Under the pieces are notes generated by a model. It ran no database searches and had not been told where the DNA came from. It saw only the letters and a program-made list of their open reading frames with translations. From Asparagopsis taxiformis (taxonomy: Eukaryota > Rhodophyta > Florideophyceae > Bonnemaisoniales > Bonnemaisoniaceae), in NCBI GenBank assembly GCA_030407315.1, contig JALQPE010000134.1, positions 1-64,000 of the forward strand: DNA of 64,000 bases, given 5' to 3'. Below are positions 1-11,200 of the stretch, in pieces (within the stretch, counting starts at the first letter, position 1; the number at the start of each line of letters is the position of its first letter). The position numbers were made by a program, and so were the translations under genes.

Positions 1-1593
1 AACAGGATAAGCAAAAATAGAGAATATTCCATGGAAAATGCCGTATTGTACAGTAGAACTAGTCACCATATTTTAGCGGAACGCCCATCCCCAACGTTTG
101 GATAAGGCCCATCGAAAAAAATGTAAAAAATCATGGGCTGAGACCAGCACGGCGATTTTGTTTTACAGTAGGCAGGAACCAAGCAGAACTATGGTGTGGC
201 CGTGAGGTGATGGCTGAACCATGTACGGAAGGACACGTAGGGATGGAAATGAACCACGTCCATATATGAGCAGGACGGCGGGTTGACTAGAACGGGCCAA
301 GTCACGCAGGCACGGACTGTTGGAATGGAACCAGTACTGTATATGGGTATAGTTAGATATGGGGTGCACCGTGACTGCGATATGTGGTGGAAGGTGCAGA
401 GCGATTCGTAGAAATAAACTATAAAATATAATGGGCACACCGTGACGGTCCGGTGTCTGAAACCAGGCGTAAGCAGCACTCGCTGAATGGACGGTGACCA
501 AAGTATGATTATTGTATTCATTGGAATAATTCCAGAGTAGGTGACTTTTTGCTCATGGGACGTGACCAAGCTGACTTGTGGAACTGGCCAAACGATAATT
601 TAGAAAGGGACCATTGACTGGGCATGTGCGGCCCAAGGCAAAGCGCGGTTAGTTTCCAAACTACAGTACTGTGTAAAGCCCGGATATATTCTATTATAAC
701 ACCTGCTCGTGACACTGGTATTATTCCACCGTGGAGCACTGTAATGGGTACGGTTCACTTCCACTGGATGTAGTGGTTGTACCGTCGGGTGGGCGTGGAC
801 CATGTCCACTGGGTAGAGTGGTTGCACCGGTGGGCGCTCTGGGTAGAAACTGAAAGGTAGAACGGGCGGCACATCGCACTTTTGCGGAGAAACTGCAGGA
901 CGGATAGGTCTGACTGAAACGATATCTAGGTAGAATGGAAATCGGCATAGGGACAATGAATTAGACTAGGTTGCAGCCAGTAGCGGGTACGCAAGATTTA
1001 CGATATAGTGTAGTGGATATGGAATAGGTAAATGGGCAGCTAACGCCAAAAGTTTAACGACATGAAGATCATCTGTACACTGCACTACGGAACTATGAAC
1101 TATGCCACCATGGCAGATACTAAACGGCAAAACACTAGCTCTACATAAAGTAACTACAAATACATATAGGCATGAAAAGAGAGATGAGGGGAAGCCAGAA
1201 ATTTCTGTTGGCACCTGGAAGGAAAAGAATAGATGAATCAATGGTTAGTGCTAGGAATGTAACTTCATCAACGCTAGAAGCATGGTTAGAAGCGAGAGAA
1301 CATACCGTTGATAGTGGAGCCAGAGCTTGAGTAAGCGGATTGTAGAGAACCCAGAAACTTCTGCTGGCACATAGATGGAAAGAAGTGGATGACACAGTGG
1401 TTAGTGCTGGAAACGGTATGCCAAAAGCTCGATTAGAAGTGAGAAAACGTAGTAATGACAGTAGCCCTGGAGAAAGACGAAACAGAAAGTAGGAAAGGCA
1501 GAAAAGTATGTTAGCAGAAGAACAACGAAGAACCGCAGAAAAAGAGAATGGGAGGAATGGCTAAAAGACTAAATGAGCAGGAAAACCTTATCG
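1..1593. other. Gene-free left end with an imperfect direct repeat
   Basis: I recognise no protein in either strand; the ORFs are short and low in content. An imperfect direct repeat starts near 1195 and 1351 (period about 156 bp); both copies share the pattern CCAGAAAYTTCTGYTGGCAC, and GGTTAGTGCTRGAAA further on. The style of the DNA (many GTGGAA and ACCATG-like words) resembles 21.5-22.1 kb next to a gag remnant, so this may be old LTR or transposon sequence. That is impression only. Confidence 0.4.
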
Positions 1594-1661
1594 TAGGATG
1601 GAGGCGGCGGGGCACAATCACATCCGTAGGGATGTGATTGCACTCCGCCGCCCCATCCTGC
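1594..1661. repeat. Imperfect GC-rich hairpin
   Basis: The two arms (about 32 bp each, starting AGGATGG and ending CAATCACATCC) are inverted around the 4-base loop GTAG near 1626-1629. They differ at about five positions, one of them an indel. The hairpin stands alone in gene-free DNA, as a MITE or mobile-element scar would. Confidence 0.7.
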
Positions 1662-1877
1662 GTAGGTGGTGTGCTCCGAGCGACAGGTGCTGGCGATGTT
1701 GCCCGGCGTGACGCAAGGCTTAAATACTGCTGCAGAGTGAGCCCAGAGGTCGCGTATTTCACTTGCGTAGTGAGAAAGCGCGCGCTTTTCGTACTGACAA
1801 ATCAGAAACAAATCATCGATGATCTATGAACACGTCATGGACACGTCATGGACTCGAGATGGACTCGTCATGAATAC

Positions 1878-1917
1878 GTAATGAAATAGAACACTAGGTA
1901 GTGTTCTATTTCATTAC
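1878..1917. repeat. Perfect 18-bp inverted repeat, 4-base loop
   Basis: The arm GTAATGAAATAGAACACT (1878-1895) is followed by loop AGGT (1896-1899) and its exact reverse complement (1900-1917). It lies about 0.5 kb beyond the 3' end of the transposase-like gene. It could be a terminator-like or transposon-end structure. Confidence 0.85.
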
Positions 1918-2003
1918 AGCTGGCGTGGAGCTGCACGCTTGTGAGCGGAAACGTGTATTGCAGGCTGAGGAGCCAATGATGAAAAATTAGAAAAAATGAC
2001 TAG

Positions 2004-2112
2004 TTACTGCAGTAAAAAGTGATCTAGGAAGATGCATTTGGTAGATCAGTTTTTACTGCAGTAAGAAGTGATCTAGGAAGATGCATTTGGTAGATCAGTT
2101 TTTACTGCAGTA
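2004..2112. repeat. Tandem copies of the CTGCAG hairpin unit (family 1)
   Basis: TTACTGCAG occurs at 2004, 2053 and 2102, so a 49-bp unit is present twice plus a partial third. Each unit carries GATCTAGG, an ATGCAT centre, and TAGATCAGTTTTTACTGCAG. This is the same hairpin family found around 7.75, 12.6, 16.7 and 17.25 kb. Here the central palindrome is ATGCAT instead of GTGCAC. Confidence 0.8.
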
Positions 2113-2406
2113 AAAAAAACTTAATTGCTTTAATTTTATTGTGGTACGTTCCGCCCTGAGGAAGCTGGTTCAGGCTTGAGGCAGTTCAAGGAATGGATAA
2201 GCTCTGGAAGAAGCATGAATGGTATAGACGAGGAATTAGAGATGGTTACATAAAATATAACATAGTGTCTGACAGTTTTTGGGACAAGGGACATAAGTAT
2301 GGCCAATGTCAAGGTGGATGTATGTGACGGAAAGGCTACAATATGAGGAAGTTTGTTTACGGGAAGTAATATGGTAGAGAAAGCTTATGTACTAGACCCT
2401 AGAGTA

Positions 2407-5400
2407 TCATGCAGTCCTTGGCGGATATCCATCTTCTCTTGCAAAAATAGAGAAGGAACCACCATCCATAAACGAAGGACCTCCATGCGTAATTCCTCCA
2501 TTCGAAGTGCCTTGCTCCACAGAACATAATGAAGGGCTACAATTGTGGAGGAGACCAACCTTACGAACCCCTGAAGTGAGAGGGAGAAACCAGGAGCCGG
2601 AATCGGTGTTCGGAGCAAACGTAGTGGGGGACGACTTCTGCTTGATAACTGGAAGAACAATAGCGTGTGGTGGAGACAGGTTTTCCTGGTGAGATTCGTG
2701 TATGCAAACGTTTCCCGGTGAAGCAATGTTTCCATCAATAGTCAGGTCAAACACGGTGGTAACAGCCCAAAAAGAAGGCGAACAGGTCTTCTGTAGAATT
2801 CTAGAAGACGGGGAAGCTGAGTAGCAAGCTTGTACTACACAGCCAGAAGCTATTTCTTGTGGCTTTGAAAAGTCCCGAGACGCAGCAGAGGGCGAAGCTG
2901 CACAGGCAGGGTGGGCAGAACTGAGACGTGCTCCCTTGCATGGTTTTCCACGAAGCATGACTGCATCCGAATTCTGCCCACAGGAAAAATCCTGCTGTGG
3001 TAATGAAGAGGGAACTCCTGTCCACGAGTAATATGAATATGGAGAAGAGAAGAATGGTAAAGAAGACCTATTCAAATGTTCGAGAAGAGGTTCTTGACAG
3101 AGGTCATGCAGCGTACTAGCCGGGAGGTTCTCCATGGATTTACAGTGCTCCCGTCCGAATAGAACACGAAGGAGAAACCGTTTAGAACGTTGTCTCTCCA
3201 CAGATGCTGGAGTAGAATTGGAGAAACTTTTCAAAGCAAGATGGAGGCTTCCTTTCCAATAGTTTCCGAGTGCCGCTAACATAGCATCCAACTGTCTGTC
3301 AGCACCTCCGGAATGCTCTAGACCTCGTTTCATTTGTTGATGTGTTGCTTCGAATGATAGCTCAGCTACCTGGCGAGCGTGTCCGAGCAGAGGAACAGTG
3401 TGTTCAAATGCCTCAATGAGACGGTGCAAGTTTGGCTTATTGTCAAGAATCTTCCTTGCCCGGAATCCAGCAGTCTTGTTTTCCATCTCAATGTGGTCAT
3501 TATCATTCGTTACTATACCTTCTGTCTGCATCTTCCGTTTCTTCGAGACCGCTGTGCTCCGCTGTCTGGTAGGAACAGTCTTGAGCAGGTCATCCACTAG
3601 AGTAGCATATTCTTTCGATAGCTGCTGCAGACGACGGAGACCGTTGTGCGCAGAATTCCCTGTAGCTCTCTGTACTGCCTCAGAACCGTCGATATTTTTT
3701 CGTGGTAGGAAGTATGTAGCTGCAGATATAGAGGACAGGAGACGAACAAGTTCTAGGGACAGATGGCGTTGCTCTTCAGAAGCCTGGAGTGACCTTGAAC
3801 CGCTACCTTCGGATGACCTTGTAGTCTGCGATTGGAATTTCAGAGAAGACCTGAAGCAGTGTTCGGCGACGAGGAGAACTGCAAATCTGTCCGAGATTCC
3901 CATTGTATGAGTTTCACCTGCGTTGAAGTTATATATCCTGTTCTGATTTGCGAGGCCCAATACACGGAGGGCATCCACCATGAACCTGTCGGCCAGCCTT
4001 CTCACACCATCATTAGGCAAGCTTGAAAAAGCATTGTCCAGAGCATCCTTTGCCAGTCCATGGAGGAGATGGTCAATTCCAACAAACGTCGAACGGTATG
4101 GGTCCAGAATAGCAGGCACGACAGGGATTCGTAGACCATCGTTTCCGAGTGGTGTCCCGGTTGGAACCAGCCCTTTGGACCTAGCTTCATGAAGTAGTCT
4201 TTCAATGAGATGCAATGGAGTGTCTGTGATATTTTGCACTGTTCTCAAACCCAGATACTTCAAGATGTTTGCAGAACTTTCCGATGACTGAACAGCAGCT
4301 GTTCGCTCGGATGTGCGAAAGTGTGTATCAGAGCTCGAATGTAAACGGGTGTCGTAGCCAAACTGCGAGTTCTTCCCATATTTCCCCCCTCTTACAAAGA
4401 AACACAAATGGCATGGGCAGTCTGCGTTGTGCCCCATGACATCCAGCACATGAGAACAGGCAGGATAATCCGATACGAAACCAATAAAGTCCAGGAAAAT
4501 TAGACATTCATTGCCGTCTGGATCGACATCACGAAACCCCGACGTACATCCTTGAATAATGTCTCTAGAGATATGTCGAAGGATATGGTTTGTACTAACA
4601 CCAGGACCTGTGACACCGATAACGCGCACAGCAGAACTGTTCCGGCGACAGTCCAGCGGAAGACCCATTGGGAGCATATAGCATCCTCCAGCACTCCCTT
4701 TCTTACCAGAGGCTTCATTGAAGTCATCGCAGTATAAAAGAAATGGATAGACGTAGTATGTGGTACCGCAGCTGAGAACCCCACGGAGATGTGTAGGATG
4801 AAAGGGGCTGGGGCTCGTGCCTGGTTTCAATAACTTGACATTATTGATTGCACGAGTTCCGCCGACAACTTTGTAATGCCCTTCAGAGTTGACGAGAAAG
4901 AGCAGTTTTTGTGATGGGCCTGGCGGTCCGGGAGAGCTGACGACAAGCCCAATGAAGAACTGTATACCACAATTTTGAGTAGGGTTACACTCAGGACTGG
5001 GTGATAAAACTGTCAGGTGATCACCCGGCCGAGCATATTCCCGGAACGACTCTTTCTGAAGGATGAAGGCGGACCCATATGAATGCGGGGAGACCGAAAG
5101 CCTACTATGAAATGTGGCACCGGAGTTTATCCATGAAGAAGATGTGATAGCTTTGAACGACTCATGGCTGGAAGATAGTGATTCATGTTGGAAAAGGGAA
5201 CTGAGAGTAGGATCTAGAGAAGAGGCGTGCTGCCCTGATGTGACATGCAGTTCCACAATACTACCACCGAAAGCAGAAACGGGAAAGCCGTCTTTTACCG
5301 CCTCCGCCCTCATCGTGTAGTTTTGTCCTTTTAAGGAGTACTCTCTGAATTTTCCTAGCTTCGACTTGCACACGTTACCATGTAAACTTAGTATGTCATC

Positions 5401-6456
5401 CGAGTCGGAAGCATCCAATTGTGTGTTATCACGCCACGCAAGGTCGAATATATGTGGTGCAGTAATGTCTGCTCGTGCATATTCGCTTGGTGGAACGATA
5501 AGTACAGGTGCTGATTGACTAGCTTTGTTTTGTTCGACCTTGCTTCTTCGTAGAATTGCAGAAGAGGCAACACGAGCTGCACTACGCTCTGCGTTTACAG
5601 GGAAGTATACGGTTTCCGAACGTAACCATGCGTTGAAGAACAGCCACGGTCTTACCTTCCGCATAATTGTCGAATAATGGGGTAGACTTCGCTGAACGTG
5701 TTTGTTCGTGGAACCTTGTCTAGCGAAATCGAACAACACGCGATCTTCCTGAAGGTTTGCTGCGGTGCATTTCGTCGACCCTGTCAGTTTGGCGACAGCG
5801 TACAACGTTGTCCATTCTGTCATGTAATTGCGAGCTTTGTCTGGATTGGACGTGTTCATGATAAAGGGAGAAGAGATTAGGAGCTTCGCTTCTGCCTCCT
5901 CCTGTAGAAACAGGTCGTTGTCATCCGAATCGGAGTCGTTTGTTGCGGTGACGTTCTCATGATGGTCGGAAGCAGCGGGATGGCACAGTTTAGGAACTGT
6001 CGCAGCAGAAGTGACGGGGTCTCTGCCGGAGGATAGTACAATATCATCGTCGCTAGGAGTAATACAAGCTTTTTGAACTTCTGGAACAATTGTTCCAGAA
6101 GTATACTTGAGTATATTGTTCTGCTGCCCACTATTGGCGTACGTCAAAGGGAGGGTGGTATCCACAGAATTGCTCCCAGGTCTGAAGATATCCTGTGAAG
6201 GCGAGGAAGGGAGGACTGGATCTGGATCTGGGGTCTGCGAATTGGTAGCTATGGGAGCATGGGGAGGGTTCGAAGTGCTACCATACTCTGTTGCCGGGCG
6301 AGGATGATGGGTTTCTGGTGTATTGCAGTCCATTTCCTGAACGGCAAAAGGATTTGAGACTGTTCTGGATGTCGAGCGTCTAGTCCGATTGCGGACAGGG
6401 GCTACATAGTTGAAACGGAGCCTCGGGCCATTCCTAGACTTTCTCGGTCTAGCCAT
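2407..6456 (-). CDS. Transposase-like protein, Tnp2/Plavaka (CACTA-like) type, intact copy
   Basis: This is a large intron-less gene of about 1349 residues. I chose the ATG at 6454-6456 (protein start MARPRKS) because the second copy at 32133 begins with the matching basic segment MAPRRTP; the frame is open for 37 more codons upstream. The N-terminus is basic and then low-complexity. The middle follows the Transposase_21/Plavaka layout: FLLYCDDF (first acidic position, about residue 575), GGCYMLPMGLP, VRVIGVTGPGVSTN, SDYPACSHVLDVMGH (second acidic position, about 661), and CPCHLC, a CxxC pair. The motif ELSFEATHQQMKRG (about 1033) would hold the third catalytic acid. The final segment (GG...DGYPPRTA) is conserved in the other copy, so the long C-terminus is part of the gene. 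The family assignment rests on motif pattern only; no terminal inverted repeats were assigned with confidence. Confidence 0.6.
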   Translation of the reverse strand: MARPRKSRNGPRLRFNYVAPVRNRTRRSTSRTVSNPFAVQEMDCNTPETHHPRPATEYGSTSNPPHAPIATNSQTPDPDPVLPSSPSQDIFRPGSNSVDTTLPLTYANSGQQNNILKYTSGTIVPEVQKACITPSDDDIVLSSGRDPVTSAATVPKLCHPAASDHHENVTATNDSDSDDNDLFLQEEAEAKLLISSPFIMNTSNPDKARNYMTEWTTLYAVAKLTGSTKCTAANLQEDRVLFDFARQGSTNKHVQRSLPHYSTIMRKVRPWLFFNAWLRSETVYFPVNAERSAARVASSAILRRSKVEQNKASQSAPVLIVPPSEYARADITAPHIFDLAWRDNTQLDASDSDDILSLHGNVCKSKLGKFREYSLKGQNYTMRAEAVKDGFPVSAFGGSIVELHVTSGQHASSLDPTLSSLFQHESLSSSHESFKAITSSSWINSGATFHSRLSVSPHSYGSAFILQKESFREYARPGDHLTVLSPSPECNPTQNCGIQFFIGLVVSSPGPPGPSQKLLFLVNSEGHYKVVGGTRAINNVKLLKPGTSPSPFHPTHLRGVLSCGTTYYVYPFLLYCDDFNEASGKKGSAGGCYMLPMGLPLDCRRNSSAVRVIGVTGPGVSTNHILRHISRDIIQGCTSGFRDVDPDGNECLIFLDFIGFVSDYPACSHVLDVMGHNADCPCHLCFFVRGGKYGKNSQFGYDTRLHSSSDTHFRTSERTAAVQSSESSANILKYLGLRTVQNITDTPLHLIERLLHEARSKGLVPTGTPLGNDGLRIPVVPAILDPYRSTFVGIDHLLHGLAKDALDNAFSSLPNDGVRRLADRFMVDALRVLGLANQNRIYNFNAGETHTMGISDRFAVLLVAEHCFRSSLKFQSQTTRSSEGSGSRSLQASEEQRHLSLELVRLLSSISAATYFLPRKNIDGSEAVQRATGNSAHNGLRRLQQLSKEYATLVDDLLKTVPTRQRSTAVSKKRKMQTEGIVTNDNDHIEMENKTAGFRARKILDNKPNLHRLIEAFEHTVPLLGHARQVAELSFEATHQQMKRGLEHSGGADRQLDAMLAALGNYWKGSLHLALKSFSNSTPASVERQRSKRFLLRVLFGREHCKSMENLPASTLHDLCQEPLLEHLNRSSLPFFSSPYSYYSWTGVPSSLPQQDFSCGQNSDAVMLRGKPCKGARLSSAHPACAASPSAASRDFSKPQEIASGCVVQACYSASPSSRILQKTCSPSFWAVTTVFDLTIDGNIASPGNVCIHESHQENLSPPHAIVLPVIKQKSSPTTFAPNTDSGSWFLPLTSGVRKVGLLHNCSPSLCSVEQGTSNGGITHGGPSFMDGGSFSIFAREDGYPPRTA

Positions 6457-6759
6457 ATCTCGATAACCTGGATTGAGGTAGCACCTAGGTGCAAACAGCT
6501 GTTTGGAAGGGAGGGAAACGCTGTACGCCTCTATATTATGAGGATACAAATCTCTATAGTCTATCAATCTGTAGAAGAACGAAATTGGAAGGGGAGATCT
6601 CAGAGCTGACCGTTACAGTCGTTGCAGAGAACATGTTCTCTATTTCCATGGAAGCCAGGAAATAGTGCAAAGTACTGATGAGTATACATGAAGACTGAAA
6701 ACTTCAAAGAATGACATAGTTTTTACCAGAATCGTAATTCATCCTATAGTGTTTACTTA

Positions 6760-6823
6760 GCAAGAAACACTGTCAAGTAGTGAAGGAGATGCCTCTCCTT
6801 CACTACTCGACAGTGTTTCTTGC
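6760..6823. repeat. 30-bp inverted repeat with 4-base loop upstream of the transposase-like gene
   Basis: Arm 6760-6789 (starting GCAAGAAACACTGTCAAG) and arm 6794-6823 are reverse complements with one mismatch, around loop TGCC. It lies about 300 bp upstream of the start codon of the divergent transposase-like gene. It may be an operator for that gene or one of the element's ends. Confidence 0.85.
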
Positions 6824-6890
6824 AGCTTCGCAACTGCAGACAGAGCACTCAGTGCAAACACTATACTCCATGGAGTGGCACGGAGAAGTT

Positions 6891-7222
6891 CCAGACTAGT
6901 CTAAAATTTGGTAATTTTTGGGCACAAAAATTACCAAATTTTATGCCCCACTCGTAGTGACCGTATGGCTCGTACACCGCCCTGCTTTGTGCTCCCGTCC
7001 ATATTCCATGAAACACTCACCACCATCGGTCAGCACCACGTGGGCAGCACCTTCTATAGTTCCTTTCAAATACGTTTCTGGACTGCTGGTGCACAACAGT
7101 CTCAATGTACTACGACGAACACCGTCGGAATATTCAGAAACATACATCATTAAAGCATCGAATGCGACGACTAGACGAAATGTGGAGCAGGAGCGGTTGT
7201 CCAAATCTGGTGCAGACGGTCG
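6891..7222. repeat. Diverged outer copy of the left-arm repeat
   Basis: This 332-bp copy starts CCAGACTAGTCTAAAATTTGG, the same start as the next copy at 7223. Both run through ATGCCCCACTCGTAGTGACC and GGGCAGCACCTTCTATAGTTC to GAGCGGTTGTCCAAATCTGG. It is shorter and clearly diverged from the copy at 7223-7694. Its first 50 bases hold an 'empty' AATTTGGTAATT palindrome (6902-6943) with no CTGCAG hairpin inside. Confidence 0.75.
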
Positions 7223-7706
7223 CCAGACTAGTCTAAAATTTGGTAATTTTTGAGCCCAAAAAATTACCAAATTTTATGCCCCACTCGTAGTGACCGTATG
7301 GCTCGTACTCCGTCCTACTTTGTACCAGCGACCTTATGCCATGGGACACTCACCACCACGAGTAAGCACCACGTGGGCAGCACCTTCTATAGTTCGGTGC
7401 AATTATGTTTATCGACTATTGGTGCACAACTGTCTGGATGCATCACGATGACTAGATGTTCAAGATTGTATGAGGAGAGAAGTAGACGGACATAGATGCA
7501 CGTCATGGTAATACCGGTTCGGTTTTGAACAGAGCTGCAATGCGCCGTCAATGTTCGTCAACAACCATCCAGCGAAGAAGCGTAGCATTTGGAATGTTTA
7601 GAAACATCAGTAAAGCATGGAATGCATGAACTTGACGTAGCATGGGGCAGGAGCGGTTGTCCAAATCTGGAACAGGTGGGCGCCGGACGGGTCTAAAATT
7701 TGGTAA
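7213..7706. repeat. Left arm of the inverted repeat flanking the ParB-oxygenase gene
   Basis: The arm begins CAGACGGTCGCC at 7213. It is reproduced in inverted orientation at 12098-12665 on the other side of the gene at 8269-11778. By eye the long stretch from ATGCCCCACTCG to GGGTCTAAAAT is almost identical between the arms. The outer palindrome of this arm (7229-7275) is empty, while its inner palindrome (7695-7811) contains the CTGCAG hairpin; the right arm shows the opposite pattern. Confidence 0.85.
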
Positions 7707-7811
7707 TTTTTTGGGCTCAAAATTACTGCAGTAAAAACTGATCTAGCAAGTGCACTTGGCTAGATCATTTTTACTGCAGTAATTTTTGAGCCCAAAAAAT
7801 TACCAAATTTC
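7695..7811. repeat. Nested palindrome: AATTTGGTAATT palindrome filled by the CTGCAG hairpin
   Basis: The outer arms AAATTTGGTAATTTTTTGGG and its complement enclose an inner hairpin running from TTACTGCAGTAAAAACTGAT through GTGCAC (centre) to ACTGCAGTAA. The whole unit of about 115 bp is nearly self-complementary and lies 460 bp before the ATG of the downstream gene. Confidence 0.85.
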
Positions 7812-7959
7812 ACGCCCCTTCTTGTACTCTCTTCACGACTGTTCATTGGGTACTGATTGATTTGAACGCAACCGGTGAGTCTTTTGGCGCGTGGGCGCGA
7901 ATTTATTCGCACCCCTTCAGTTAACCTTCCAAACGTTACGTCTACACGATTTCCTGTCA

Positions 7960-8268
7960 CTCTCCTCTGCTACTCATCTACTACTCCTTGTAGTACTCCA
8001 GCACCTCAAAGGCAATTCAGATCGTGCATCTCCCTGCTTCAGCCCAACTCCCCCTGCTTTCCAAGCTTCGCTCTTCGCATCTCTCTCTGCTTCTCCCGCT
8101 TTGCATCCATCTGTCTCCCCACAGTGACAGTGTCCCATCCCTCTCTCTCTCTCTTCAATCCTTGCTCTCCCGTGCCCTCTCTTTCTCTTCACTCCCTGCC
8201 CTTTTCGTGCCCACTTCACCTCTATACACCGTTCAGAGTTCAAGAGCTTGTTTATCCCACCCACAAAC
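7960..8268 (+). promoter_or_regulatory. Pyrimidine-rich 5' leader of the ParB-oxygenase gene
   Basis: The roughly 300 bases before the ATG at 8269 are strongly enriched in C and T on the coding strand, including a CTCTCTCTCTCTTC run near 8140. CT-rich leaders are common near transcription starts in several protist and fungal genomes. I cannot place the start site or a TATA element. Confidence 0.3.
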
Positions 8269-11200
8269 ATGTTTCATCGTCAACGCTCTCGTCTCGCAGC
8301 TGCATCTTCCCGCGCTCCAGCTCGGGAGCTGACAGTCCCCGCGATGCCCCGGGCTGGTAGCACGCTTGCGAACTACGAGTTCCGGCAGATGACACTTCCG
8401 ATTGCGGACATTCATGTCACGGAAGAAACATCGCGCGAGGTTGATGAGTCGCATGTAGATGTGTTGTTTCAGAAGATGGTTCTTGAAGGCTTTCAGACCT
8501 CTTCCGTGGGCTCCGTGACTGTCGTTGGTCTAGCCCACGAGTCCGACGAAACACGCTTCTACATCGCGGATGGTCTCCATCGTCGTGGCGCTCTTGTCCG
8601 AGCCAAAGCGGAAGGAGTTGAACGTCTGGCTTCTATTGTGGACAGCGTTCCTGTTCAGGAAGCGTTCAGGCCAGATGGACAAGCCATGACGATGGAAGAC
8701 GTGCTCTACCTGAGTCAGCGGCTGAACGAACTGGTGCACACGGTTTTACCGACCACCATCCGCGACCGTATTCATGCTATCATCAGCATATACAACTGCA
8801 ACTTGAAGTACGCGAAGGAAGGGGAAAGGAAACTCTCCAGTATGACAGCTTCGCAGCTGTGCAACTGGTTCTTCCAGCGTCACTTCAGTGGCATACTCAG
8901 GAAGAGTACGGTGACGTCTATCGTCAATGTGGCTCTGAACATGAGACGTTCACCACGCACGTACGAGGCGTACAAGATGGCCTCTGGTAGGAAGGAAAAT
9001 GAGGTTGGAATCAGCCTTCTAGTGCTGAAGGACACCGCGTTCACAAAGGCTGAGGACCGTGCCAGTGAGCTGATGGTTAGGTGCATTCACTACCGCTCTG
9101 TGAAATTGCTCCAGTCCTTTGGTCGCATCCCAGGTCTCCAGCTCAGGGTGTATCTCAATTACATCAGAGATTTCTACCTGGTAATCCGTGAAGTCGCACC
9201 CAAGGTTGGGATGACTACGGACGAGCTGGCAGACCTGGAGGACCTCGAACCGGATGGAACGGACATGATCCCGACCTGGAAATCCGTGTTCAAGCGCATG
9301 GTTCAATATGAAGAAGAACCTGTGCCAAAACAGGAGAAGAACCACGAGCGTCGCCGAGAAGATTTCCGAACCGTCATCCTGCAACGTTTCAACATTGCAC
9401 CGGATCGTGAGACTCCGCCCCCTCCTCCCGGAGCATCTGGCGATGCAGTGCTTGCCACTGCGGCCAGTCAAGGCGCAAAAGATGTGGGGAAGGAGAGCGA
9501 GAAAGCGGCAGAGAGCGTTCCTGCTCCTGCCCCTGTGGCATCAGCCACTCCTCCGAAGTCACCATCACAGGTGATTCGGCAGGCTCGCTCTCCGACCCAA
9601 TTCGGGGAGAATATCATGGAACCTCTCCCCGTTCCCCTTCCCTCACAACCCCTTCCTGAGGACGAAATCAATCCGATGGACATTTCTCCTCCTGACTCCC
9701 AAGCCAAGCCGGACTCAACAGCCCGCGCCCCTTCCCCCTCGAAGCCCAACTCTCCTCCCCCTTCCCCCTCCAAACCCAACCCCGACTCACCCCCCCGCTC
9801 CCCCATGGCCGTCTCCCCACCCACGTCTGCTCCTGTTCCCGACTCTGCTATCGCCACGGAACAGCAGAACCCCGAAACCTCGGTTGAAGCTTCTCAACCG
9901 CAGGGGGGTGGTGGGGGGACAGTAGTTTCACGCTCTGTGCGCATTCCGCCCGATGAAACTACGCCACGCCCCTTTCCCTGCTCGCTTGGATCACACTGTC
10001 GCTTCCCCGGCTATGCCGCTGTGCACAAATGCACAGCGTGCAACATTCAGCCAGTACACAACCTGTGCGACTATCCTCGAGTATATCACCTCATCCCCAT
10101 CAAGTACCTCAACAACGGTGAGCGAGACATGGTGTTCGTCTGCTCCCGTGAGTGCTACGATGGCCGTCAACCGGATGACCCCCCTTCTTGGACCCCTCCT
10201 GCAGGGGTCACGTTACAAGAAGCGTGGGAAGGTGATGCGTACAATCCTTTCGAAAAGGACGCGTCCTCTACCGAGTCTGCTGAAGAAAAGGATAAGCAGA
10301 CCGGTGAGGCTCCGCGGAGTACGATGGGAGGGAAGGCGCCCATATCCCGGGAACCAGCCAAGAAAAGTGCCTCTGGAACACCGCGGCGGGGAGAAAAGAG
10401 GAGGAGAGAGCCGACCACTCCTCCTCCGACTCGGATGACTCGGTCCAAGACCAGAAGTGCCGCTATCGCAGAGCAACTCATCGCTCTCGGTAGCCCGTCT
10501 TCTCCCCCTGTCTCCCTTCCGCTTCCTGCACAGCCACCCTCATCTGGCGAAAAGGAGCGTGAAGGTGAGATAGAAGACGGCGAAACCCCTACAAAGACGA
10601 AGGTGACTTCCAAGGGGTTTCGGGTACACAGGTATGAGGACGAGCAGCCACCGCCACCTTCCTTTCTCACGGAGCAGACCACGCTTGCCCAAGCTGCTAC
10701 GTTCGTGCGTTCAATTTCGGGTCTGCTCCATCCTGAACACCGCTCTGGGTTCATCATGACGAGTGGGGAGGTGGAGGAGATCAGGGAGGATATCAACTCC
10801 GCGGCTGGTGGTACATCCGAGGAGAGGATTGTTTATTGGGAGCGGGCAAGGGCTAGTATTGATTTCGATGGATACATCGTCCTCGAAGACATACTAGGAG
10901 CTTCCGATGTACGGTCTGCAATCCACGAACTGCTCTCTGGGTTTGCCCAAAAGTTCGATGACAATGTGGAAGGGGCGTGGGGCACGATTCTGAACTCCGG
11001 TTCAGCTGCCCAGGATGCCCGGGGTGGCGCGTCTCGCCAGCGGTACATGACCCCCCGCTCGGCTGTCATTGAAGACCTCGACGGGGAGCAATCCATGTCG
11101 CTGGCTCATGACAAGGTTTCCGTGGATGTCATCCTCGCAATTATAGCGGAAATGTTGCACTTGGAGGATTCCGTTTCATCTTTGAACGGATTCAAGAAAG

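Noticed and set aside
1..60. Similarity of the inverted first bases to the region near 22085 (TTGCTTATCCTGT)
   Set aside because: Only about 13 bases match clearly; not enough to call a shared LTR or repeat.
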